A DNA stretch of 17,051 bases, from positions 1-17,051 of the forward strand of contig QNZW01000216.1 in NCBI GenBank assembly GCA_003978375.1, read 5' to 3'. Below the pieces are notes generated by a model. The model had not been told where the DNA came from. It saw nothing but the letters and a program-made list of their open reading frames with translations, and ran no database searches. Positions 1 to 6,901 of the stretch are shown piece by piece. The DNA is from Sulfurovum sp. (lineage in GTDB: Bacteria > Campylobacterota > Campylobacteria > Campylobacterales > Sulfurovaceae). Position 1 is the first letter of the stretch. Each line of letters starts with the position of its first letter. Made by a program: the position numbers and the translations under genes.

Positions 1-1392
1 CCTTCTATATCTCCATCTTGGGCAGCGAATGAAGCGGTTATTATGAACCGTATTGCTGACCTTGGGATGCTTGTAGGTATTTTTATTATTTTTTGGAACA
101 CAGGAACCCTTCAATATGATGAAGTCTTTACACAATTACCTCAATTAAGTGAAAGTATTTTGACAGCTGCTGCAATTGGGCTTTTTATTGGAGCAATGGG
201 TAAATCAGCACAGTTTCCTCTACATACGTGGCTTACCGATGCTATGGAAGGTCCTACCCCTGTGTCTGCATTGATTCACGCAGCAACGATGGTAACAGCA
301 GGAGTTTTTTTAGTGATTCGTGCGAATCCACTTTTCTCTATGACGCCTGAAGTTTCTTTCTTTATTGCAGGATTAGGTACGTTTGTGGCTATTTTTGCAG
401 CATCTATGGCGTTAGTCAATAGAGATTTAAAAAGAATTATAGCCTTTTCTACGCTCTCTCAGTTAGGATATATGTTTGCTGCTGCAGGGTTGGGTGCTTA
501 TTGGATTGCACTCTTTCATTTGGCAGCACATGCATTCTTTAAAGCACTTTTATTTTTAGGGGCAGGTAATGTAATGCATGCTATGCATGATGAGCTTGAT
601 ATCTTTAAAATGGGAGGATTAAAAAAAGTAATGAAATGGACTTATATCTATATGTTTATTTCCTCATTGGCACTCGCAGGGATTCCATTTTTTGCTGGAT
701 TCTTCTCTAAGGATGCCATTATTGAAACAGCATTTAATGAAGGCACCTATATGTTATGGATAATACTAGTAGTGACTGCAGGAATGACAGCATTTTATAG
801 CTTTAGGCAAGTCTTTTTAACCTTCCTTGGTAAAGAGAGATATAAAGAGTTAGGAATTCATCCACATGAAATGTATAAGTTTGTACTTGTTGCTATGTCT
901 CCTTTAGCAATACTTGCAATGATTGCAGGATTCTTTCAAGGTCAGTTTGAACATTTTGTAACCAAACTTTTACCAGCGTATCATATGAGCCATCATACAC
1001 ATGAGCTAGTTTGGATACTTACGGCCATTGTATTGGTCTTTGCTGTAGGTGGCATTCTATTGGCATATAAAATGTACGGAAAAGGACTCAAAAGAAATGA
1101 AAAAGTTGAAAAAAGTTTCATTTATAAGCTTTTAGAAAATCAATATTATATACCACAGATATATGAAGAGTTTATTACCAAACCATATAAAATGACCTGT
1201 GAAGTATTATGGGAGAAATTAGATTTGAAAATCATTGATGCAAGTGTAGACAATATTGCTAAACTCCTTTATCGTTCAGGTGATACAATGAGAAAAATGC
1301 AAACAGGTAACCTGTCAAATTATTTAAATTGGATGGCTGTAGGTGGTGTAATATTATTAGTAGGCGCTGCAATCTCAGCGATGATAGGTTAA
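1..1392 (+). CDS. nuoL: NADH-quinone oxidoreductase subunit L (5' partial)
   Basis: Antiporter-like proton-pumping subunit of respiratory complex I in the inner membrane; NuoL carries the long lateral helix. The frame is open from base 1, and the residues before the first internal ATG (base 43) already match the family (PSISPSWAANEAVIMNRIAD), so the gene begins upstream of the window. The visible part is 463 residues of a family usually 600-650 long. Seen: the GKSAQFPLHTW motif with the pump lysine near visible residue 68, DAMEGPTPVSALIHAATMV, the STLSQLGYMF helix, a histidine-rich stretch (LFHLAAHAFFKALLF), and FAGFFSKDAII. Many hydrophobic segments follow, and the C-terminal part has the charged amphipathic stretch and final anchoring helix expected of NuoL. 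It ends 9 bases before nuoM, in the usual nuoL-M-N order. No frameshift or missing key residue was seen. Confidence 0.96.
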   Translation, partial: PSISPSWAANEAVIMNRIADLGMLVGIFIIFWNTGTLQYDEVFTQLPQLSESILTAAAIGLFIGAMGKSAQFPLHTWLTDAMEGPTPVSALIHAATMVTAGVFLVIRANPLFSMTPEVSFFIAGLGTFVAIFAASMALVNRDLKRIIAFSTLSQLGYMFAAAGLGAYWIALFHLAAHAFFKALLFLGAGNVMHAMHDELDIFKMGGLKKVMKWTYIYMFISSLALAGIPFFAGFFSKDAIIETAFNEGTYMLWIILVVTAGMTAFYSFRQVFLTFLGKERYKELGIHPHEMYKFVLVAMSPLAILAMIAGFFQGQFEHFVTKLLPAYHMSHHTHELVWILTAIVLVFAVGGILLAYKMYGKGLKRNEKVEKSFIYKLLENQYYIPQIYEEFITKPYKMTCEVLWEKLDLKIIDASVDNIAKLLYRSGDTMRKMQTGNLSNYLNWMAVGGVILLVGAAISAMIG

Positions 1393-1401
1393 GGGGTAAA
1401 T

Positions 1402-2928
1402 ATGGAAAATATATTAAGTGTATTGGTTTTCTTCCCAGCAGTTGCAGGATTGCTTGGATTTGTAGTAAATAAAGAGAGTGCAAGAGCTTATGGAATTACC
1501 GTGGCAACCATTGAATTTTTTCTTTCTTTATGGTTGTGGTTTAGTTTTGATATGAGCAAAGCAGGTATGCAATTTGTAGAGATTACACCTTTGATACCAG
1601 ACTTTGGTATTTCATATTATTTAGGTGTAGATGGTATTTCTTTATTTATTGTTATTATGTCAACATTTATGACATTGGTGAGTATGGCAGGTATGTCTGA
1701 GACAAAAAATATTAAAAATATGATTATTACACTTTTATTTTTAGAAATGACAATGGTAGGTGTATTTGTTGCATTAGATGCAATGATTTTTTATATGTTT
1801 TGGGAGCTTTCTTTGGTACCAATGCTTTATATCATTGGTGCTTGGGGTGGTACGCTTCGTGTATATGCGTCTATTAAATTCTTCCTTTATACCTTTACAG
1901 GGTCACTGATTATGTTAGTTGGTATGTTGTATGTGGCATATATCTATCATGATTTGACAACAGTATGGAGTTTTGCAATTACAGATTGGTATGCTTTGGT
2001 CTTACCTGTAAATATACAACTTTGGCTTTTTGCAGCATTTTTTATTGGATTTGCCATCAAGGTACCAATGTTTCCATTTCATACATGGCTTCCTTATGCA
2101 CACGGACAAGCACCAACTATTGGTTCAGTAATCTTGGCTGCGGTATTGCTTAAGATGGGGACGTATGGATTTGTAAGATTTTCTTTACCGATGTTCCCTG
2201 ATGCGTCGGTGATGGCGATAACGCCTATTGCTGTGTTATCAATTATTATGATTATTTATACAGCAATGGTTGCGTATGTACAAAAAGATATGAAACAAGT
2301 TATTGCATACTCTTCGGTTTCTCATATGGGGATTATTATGCTTGGGTTATTTGCCATGAATGCAGAAGGTCTTGCAGGTTCTGTATTTCAAATGTTAGCA
2401 CATGGTATTATCTCAGGAGCATTATTTATGTTAGTAGGTGTGATTTATGATAGAAGACATACGAAGCTTATGAGTGAATTTGGAGGACTGGCTTCAGTGA
2501 TGCCTAAATACGCTGTTATTTTTGGTATTATGTTGATGGCAGCAGTTGGACTACCACTTACCATGGGCTTTCCTGGTGAATTCTTAGTCTTACTTGGATT
2601 TTATAAAATTTCTCCTATGATGACTATTTTGGCAGGAACCTCTATTATCTTAGGAGCTATATATATGCTTAGACTCTATAAACTCTCTTTCTTTGGACCC
2701 ATTACCAATGATGCCAATAGAAATTTAAAAGATTTAAATCATAGAGAAACATGGACACTTATACCTTTGGTGCTTGTAGTTATTTGGTTAGGTGTTTATC
2801 CTAAACCAGTACTGACTCCTATCAACAACTCTGTAAATGCACTATTGACATTTATGAAAGACAAGGCAATTACCCAAGAGGCAAAAGATACCATCATTGT
2901 CTCAAAAAAAGATAAAGGAGGTGCATAA
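1402..2928 (+). CDS. nuoM: NADH-quinone oxidoreductase subunit M
   Basis: Second antiporter-like proton channel of complex I. It is 508 residues, full length for NuoM, and almost entirely hydrophobic with about 14 membrane helices. Diagnostic motifs are YYLGVDGISLFIV, the buried glutamate of FYMFWELSLVPM (E135), the channel lysine of FAIKVPMFPFHTWLP (K220), HGQAPTIGSVILAAVLLKMG, and KQVIAYSSVSHMG. The ATG at 1402 follows a GGGG Shine-Dalgarno (1393-1396) five bases upstream, directly after the nuoL stop. The stop codon shares one base with the nuoN start (TAATG), which points to translational coupling. The hydrophilic C-terminal tail is lysine-rich. Co-transcribed with nuoL and nuoN by spacing. 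Confidence 0.97.
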   Translation: MENILSVLVFFPAVAGLLGFVVNKESARAYGITVATIEFFLSLWLWFSFDMSKAGMQFVEITPLIPDFGISYYLGVDGISLFIVIMSTFMTLVSMAGMSETKNIKNMIITLLFLEMTMVGVFVALDAMIFYMFWELSLVPMLYIIGAWGGTLRVYASIKFFLYTFTGSLIMLVGMLYVAYIYHDLTTVWSFAITDWYALVLPVNIQLWLFAAFFIGFAIKVPMFPFHTWLPYAHGQAPTIGSVILAAVLLKMGTYGFVRFSLPMFPDASVMAITPIAVLSIIMIIYTAMVAYVQKDMKQVIAYSSVSHMGIIMLGLFAMNAEGLAGSVFQMLAHGIISGALFMLVGVIYDRRHTKLMSEFGGLASVMPKYAVIFGIMLMAAVGLPLTMGFPGEFLVLLGFYKISPMMTILAGTSIILGAIYMLRLYKLSFFGPITNDANRNLKDLNHRETWTLIPLVLVVIWLGVYPKPVLTPINNSVNALLTFMKDKAITQEAKDTIIVSKKDKGGA

Positions 2929-4418
2929 TGTTAGAGTCTATTCACGTAAGTTTTGAAAGCTTAAACCTTATAACCCTTGCTCCTATGCTTATTGCTATTT
3001 TTGGAGGGCTTATTATTTTAATTATTGATTTGATCAATGGTAAATTAGATAAAACACTTTATGTCATGCTTACGATTTTAATCCTCTTTATTGATTTTGG
3101 AGCAGTAATAGGACTTCATACAGGAGAACGTGGATTTTTTAATGTGATGCTGATAGATGGTATTTCAATTATTTCACAATTGATGATTATTGGGGGATCT
3201 ATGATATTTATTCCTCTTGCACTTACCTCAAAAAGATTTCATGAATACTCTTACCCTGAATTTTTTGCTCTTTTCTTGTTTATGGTGGCAGGGTTTCAAT
3301 TTATGGTAGCTACAGATAATCTTATTCTTATTTTTGTAGGTATTGAAACAGCATCACTTGCATTGTATACGCTTATTGCTTTACACAATAGAGCAAACTC
3401 TTATGAAGCAGCAGTAAAATACTTTACGATGGGTGCACTTGCTGCAGGATTTTTTGCTATGGGATCAGCAGTTGTCTATGGACTTACAGGCTCTATAGAA
3501 CTTTATCAAATATCAGATATTATGGCAACACGTATGAATGAACCTGGACTTACATTAGCTATTTTAGGTTCTTCTGCTTTATTGTTGGTAGCTTTTGCAT
3601 TTAAGTTATCACTGTTTCCATTTCATACTTGGGCGCCAGATGTGTATGAAGGTGCTTCTTCTCCGTTAGCAGGATATATGTCAGTGATTCCAAAAGTCGC
3701 TGTATTTGTTGTGAGTATGAGAATTTTTGATATGTATATGAATTTGGAGATAGAATGGGTTAGAAATATTCTACTACTCTTAGCTGTATTGACTATGACA
3801 TTAGCCAATGTAATGGCATTGGTACAAGAAGATGTAAAACGTATGTTGGCTTACTCTTCTATCTCTCATGCAGGGTTTATTTTGGCAGCACTTGCATTGG
3901 ATACGACAGAAGGTAATACCTCGATGTTCCTCTATTATGCACTCTTTATGTTTACAAATTTAGGTGCTTTTGCAATGCTTTGGATTTCAAGACACAAGAA
4001 AAAAAGATTCAGTGATCGTTATGATCACCCTTATGAAAAATTTGCTGGTCTTATTCAAATCATGCCTATAGGAGCTGTTATTATGGCTTTATTTATGCTT
4101 TCTCTTGCAGGGGTTCCTCCATTTTCTGTATTTTGGGGTAAAATCTATGTCATGCAGGCAGCTCTTGATTCTGGGTATATTTGGTTAGCTATTGTGATGG
4201 GGATAAACTCAGCAATAGCAGCATACTATTATTTGAAACTCATTGTATATATGTTTTTAAAAGATCCAGTCAAAGATGTAGATACTGCATACTATAACCT
4301 TTCTAAGCCACTGATGGCAGTCATTGGATTAGCAACTGTGGCAACAGTCACAGCTATCTTTTACATTCAGCCACTTTTTCATTATTTGTATCAAATGATT
4401 AGTAGCAGTGGATATTAA
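2928..4418 (+). CDS. nuoN: NADH-quinone oxidoreductase subunit N
   Basis: Third antiporter-like subunit of complex I, adjacent to the small membrane subunits of the arm. It is 496 residues with about 14 hydrophobic helices. Recognised by FVGIETASLALYTLIAL (glutamate E140), FKLSLFPFHTWAPDVYEGAS (K226), SPLAGYMSVIPKVAVF and KRMLAYSSISHAGF. The ATG overlaps the nuoM stop by one base, and its ribosome-binding site AAAGGAGG (2914-2921) lies inside the end of nuoM. This is normally the last gene of the nuo operon, and here the next gene, miaA, lies on the opposite strand after 55 bases with no gene. No convincing intrinsic terminator was found in that gap. Confidence 0.97.
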   Translation: MLESIHVSFESLNLITLAPMLIAIFGGLIILIIDLINGKLDKTLYVMLTILILFIDFGAVIGLHTGERGFFNVMLIDGISIISQLMIIGGSMIFIPLALTSKRFHEYSYPEFFALFLFMVAGFQFMVATDNLILIFVGIETASLALYTLIALHNRANSYEAAVKYFTMGALAAGFFAMGSAVVYGLTGSIELYQISDIMATRMNEPGLTLAILGSSALLLVAFAFKLSLFPFHTWAPDVYEGASSPLAGYMSVIPKVAVFVVSMRIFDMYMNLEIEWVRNILLLLAVLTMTLANVMALVQEDVKRMLAYSSISHAGFILAALALDTTEGNTSMFLYYALFMFTNLGAFAMLWISRHKKKRFSDRYDHPYEKFAGLIQIMPIGAVIMALFMLSLAGVPPFSVFWGKIYVMQAALDSGYIWLAIVMGINSAIAAYYYLKLIVYMFLKDPVKDVDTAYYNLSKPLMAVIGLATVATVTAIFYIQPLFHYLYQMISSSGY

Positions 4419-4473
4419 AGTATAAGTTATATCCTGCCTACTATTAGAGGTAGCCTATAGATTTCAAAGAGAG

Positions 4474-5370
4474 TTATGAGAGTAAAATACTCTCTAACTG
4501 TGCAATATCCCCCTTGATGACATCTTTGAATTGAGAGTGATTAAAAGTGTTTTGTCTTTTTGCCAAACGCGCAGTATTTGTGCTGATTTTTTCTATAAGT
4601 CTTGTTTTGTCATATATACCATCTAAATAAGCCAATGTCTCTTTTATGCCTATAGATTTCATACATTTTGGTGTTCTTGAATATTCTTTTTCGAGTTGAC
4701 ATACTTCATCGATAAGTCCATTTTCTATCATGAGTGAAGTACGTAAAGCAATACGTTTACGTAAGGATTCCCTATCCCAAATAATTTGATAGATAGGAAG
4801 TGCTTCTGTAATAGTGGGTAGAGTAGGAAATTTACTAAAGTAAGCAGAGGGAGTATCATGCGTCTCTAAGTAAATAGATAAGGCTTTTTCTATACGATAA
4901 CGATCTGTTTTTGCAATATTTGACATATATGTTGGATCTTTTTGATAAAGCCATTGATATGTTTTTTGTATATTTTGCAAATATGTTTTTGCTTTTTCTT
5001 TGGTTTCTTGACTAATTGGAGGAATATCACTTATCCCTTCTAGAAGCATCTTTAAGTAAAAACTTGTCCCACCAACGATAATAAGATTTTTATGATTTTG
5101 CAAACATTTATGATACACTTCTTGATAGAGTTTTATAAAAGTTGTGACATCAAAGGCTTCATTGGGATAGACGACATCTATGCCAAAATGTTCAATATCT
5201 GCACGTTCTTTTAGTGTGGGTTTTGCTGAAACAATATCTATATATTTGTAGACAGCCAAAGAATCTAACGATAAAATATAAGCATTCATCTGTTGTGCTA
5301 AGGCAATAGCAAGTGATGTTTTACCTGAAGCAGTTGAGCCTATGAGAGCAAGTTGTTTAAATTTATTCAT
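4474..5370 (-). CDS. miaA: tRNA dimethylallyltransferase
   Basis: Transfers the dimethylallyl group from DMAPP to N6 of A37 in tRNAs that read codons starting with U, a cytosolic step of tRNA modification. It is 298 residues, normal for the family. Seen in order: P-loop GSTASGKT (11-18), DSLAVYKYIDIVSAKPT (matching the family DSMQVYRxMDIGTAKP), VGGTSFYLKMLLEG, DRYRIEKALSIYL, SIGIKETLAYLDG, and the tRNA-binding LAKRQNTF near the end. The ATG at 5370 gives the correct family N-terminus, but no Shine-Dalgarno is visible before it. A -10-like TATGCT lies only about 11 bases upstream (5386-5381), so the transcript may have little or no leader. It converges on nuoN and diverges from the phosphatidyltransferase gene. 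Confidence 0.96.
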   Translation of the reverse strand: MNKFKQLALIGSTASGKTSLAIALAQQMNAYILSLDSLAVYKYIDIVSAKPTLKERADIEHFGIDVVYPNEAFDVTTFIKLYQEVYHKCLQNHKNLIIVGGTSFYLKMLLEGISDIPPISQETKEKAKTYLQNIQKTYQWLYQKDPTYMSNIAKTDRYRIEKALSIYLETHDTPSAYFSKFPTLPTITEALPIYQIIWDRESLRKRIALRTSLMIENGLIDEVCQLEKEYSRTPKCMKSIGIKETLAYLDGIYDKTRLIEKISTNTARLAKRQNTFNHSQFKDVIKGDIAQLESILLS

Positions 5371-5399
5371 GTGTAATCATAGCATAACAACAAAAAAGG

Positions 5400-5405
5400 T
5401 AAAAT
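5400..5405 (+). promoter_or_regulatory. Candidate -10 box for the pssA-mqnP-coiled-coil operon
   Basis: TAAAAT in the 60-base divergent gap between miaA and the phosphatidyltransferase. Transcription would start near 5412, leaving about 19 bases before the ATG at 5431 and including the AAGGG at 5421-5425. There is no clear -35, which is common for the housekeeping promoters of Campylobacterota. A second hexamer, TACTAT (5405-5410), is an alternative. This is a match to consensus only, in an AT-rich genome. Confidence 0.35.
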
Positions 5406-5430
5406 ACTATTGAATACAATAAGGGTATCT

Positions 5431-5991
5431 ATGAATTTATTTGACAAAGAGAATCGATTTAATATTGCAAATATGGTGACATATCTCAATGTATCTATGG
5501 GGTTAATGGCTATTTATTTTATTGTAAAAGGGGATTTTCCTACAGCTATTATATTGGCATGGATAGGAGGTGCTTGTGATATTATAGATGGAAAATTAGC
5601 AAGAAAGTATCATCTTTCTACCGAATTTGGTATACAATTAGACAGTTTTGCAGATTTTTTGTCATTTGTTGTGATGCCCGCATTTTTACTTTTTTATGCG
5701 GTAAAAAAGTATATAGGCATTTCTGGTTTTGAAGAGCTATTTTTAGGGTTTGTTTTTATTATATACGTTATAAGCGGATTACGTAGACTAGTAGAATTTA
5801 ATCTTAAGGTAGATGTAGGGGAAGTAGAAAAATATTTTGAAGGTGTACCTACACCACTGGGGGCTATTCTTTTATGGATACTCTATCTTTTTGTAGCATA
5901 TGGAGTGATTACCAATGCTTATGTGGTTGCTTTTTTGGTTCTTTTGGTAGCTTGGTCACTAAATTCTAAACTTAAAATTCCACACCCTTAG
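5431..5991 (+). CDS. pssA: CDP-alcohol phosphatidyltransferase, PssA-like
   Basis: Membrane enzyme that transfers a phosphatidyl group from CDP-diacylglycerol to an alcohol, most likely serine (phosphatidylserine synthase). It is 186 residues with about six hydrophobic segments. The full CDP-alcohol signature D-x2-D-G-x2-A-R-x8-G-x3-D-x3-D is intact at residues 50-75. The following SFADFLSFVVMPAFL, SGLRRLVEFN and FEGVPTPLGA resemble the PssA branch rather than the PgsA branch. I chose the ATG at 5431 because AAGGG (5421-5425) sits five bases upstream. A TTG at 5410 would add seven residues but would fall inside the likely promoter. It is shorter than the roughly 240-residue PssA of Campylobacter and Helicobacter, so it may be a paralogue with another acceptor. 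The family is sure; the substrate and symbol are less so. Confidence 0.8.
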   Translation: MNLFDKENRFNIANMVTYLNVSMGLMAIYFIVKGDFPTAIILAWIGGACDIIDGKLARKYHLSTEFGIQLDSFADFLSFVVMPAFLLFYAVKKYIGISGFEELFLGFVFIIYVISGLRRLVEFNLKVDVGEVEKYFEGVPTPLGAILLWILYLFVAYGVITNAYVVAFLVLLVAWSLNSKLKIPHP

Positions 5992-6009
5992 AAAAAGAAG
6001 GAGGGAGCA

Positions 6010-6900
6010 ATGCAAAATCAAGAATTAAAACAGAATCATTTTTTAAAAAAGATACAAGACTTTTCTGAACTTGTGATGTTTCAACACTCTATATTTTCAT
6101 TGCCTTTTATTTTCATTGCAATGCTTGTTGCTTCTTCTTTGCAAAATGGTTCTGCCTGGTTTGGATGGAGACTCTTTTTTTTAGGAGTATTGGCAGCAGT
6201 GACAGCACGTAATTTTGCGATGGGTGTGAACCGTTATCTAGATAGAGATATTGATAGACTCAACCCTCGTACAAAAACCAGACCATCAGTAGATGGAAGA
6301 GTAAATCATACAGAAATGTTAGGATTTATTGTTCTAAATGGAATAATGTTTGTTCTTATTTCTTATTTTGTTAATCCTTTGGCATTACAACTCTCTATAC
6401 CGATTTTATTCATTTTGGCTGCATACACACTTTTTAAACGTTTTTCATCTTTTGCTCATCTTATTTTAGGTGTGAGTCTAGGTTTGGCACCTATAGCTGG
6501 AGTTGTTGCAGTGAGTGGAGAAATACCTTTATGGTCACTTTATCTTGCTTTAGGTGTGATGTTTTGGGTGGCAGGTTTTGATTTGCTTTACTCTTTGCAA
6601 GATATTGCATTTGATAAAGCAAATGGTTTACATTCTATTCCTTCTAAGTTTGGCATACAAAAGACTCTAATGATAGCAAAAATATTTCATCTTTTAACTA
6701 TTGTTTTTTGGATACTTTTTGTCTATACCGCACATTTAGGAATTTGGGCAAAAATAGCTGTATTGTTGAGTGCGGTAATGTTAGGATATGAACACTATCT
6801 TGTGGATAAAGATTTTCAAAAAATTGATAAAGCTTTTTTTACAGTCAATGGTTATTTGGGATTTATGTTTATACTATTTATACTTATAGAGGTGTATTAA
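6010..6900 (+). CDS. mqnP: UbiA-family menaquinone prenyltransferase (MqnP type)
   Basis: Integral membrane prenyltransferase that attaches the polyprenyl chain to the aromatic quinone precursor. In organisms using the futalosine route the family member is MqnP, and Campylobacterota use that route. It is 296 residues with about eight to nine helices. Both Mg-diphosphate-binding motifs are intact: NRYLDRDID (74-82, N-x3-D-x3-D) followed by RTKTRP, and QDIAFDKANGLHSIPSKFG (D198, D202). A strong AAGGAGG (5997-6003) precedes the ATG. The gene lies 18 bases after the phosphatidyltransferase and one base before the coiled-coil gene, so the three are probably one transcript. A 4-hydroxybenzoate prenyltransferase (UbiA) is the alternative reading; the phylum inference favours MqnP. 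Confidence 0.88.
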   Translation: MQNQELKQNHFLKKIQDFSELVMFQHSIFSLPFIFIAMLVASSLQNGSAWFGWRLFFLGVLAAVTARNFAMGVNRYLDRDIDRLNPRTKTRPSVDGRVNHTEMLGFIVLNGIMFVLISYFVNPLALQLSIPILFILAAYTLFKRFSSFAHLILGVSLGLAPIAGVVAVSGEIPLWSLYLALGVMFWVAGFDLLYSLQDIAFDKANGLHSIPSKFGIQKTLMIAKIFHLLTIVFWILFVYTAHLGIWAKIAVLLSAVMLGYEHYLVDKDFQKIDKAFFTVNGYLGFMFILFILIEVY

Positions 6901-6901
6901 A

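Noticed and set aside
4478..4494. Perfect hairpin GAGAGTA-AAA-TACTCTC at the convergent nuoN/miaA ends as a bidirectional terminator
   Set aside because: It lies within the last codons of miaA and no T run follows on either strand, so it cannot be supported as an intrinsic terminator.
5410..5430. TTG 5410 as start of the PssA-like gene
   Set aside because: It would begin inside the likely -10 region with a poorly placed AAGG; ATG 5431 has AAGGG five bases upstream.
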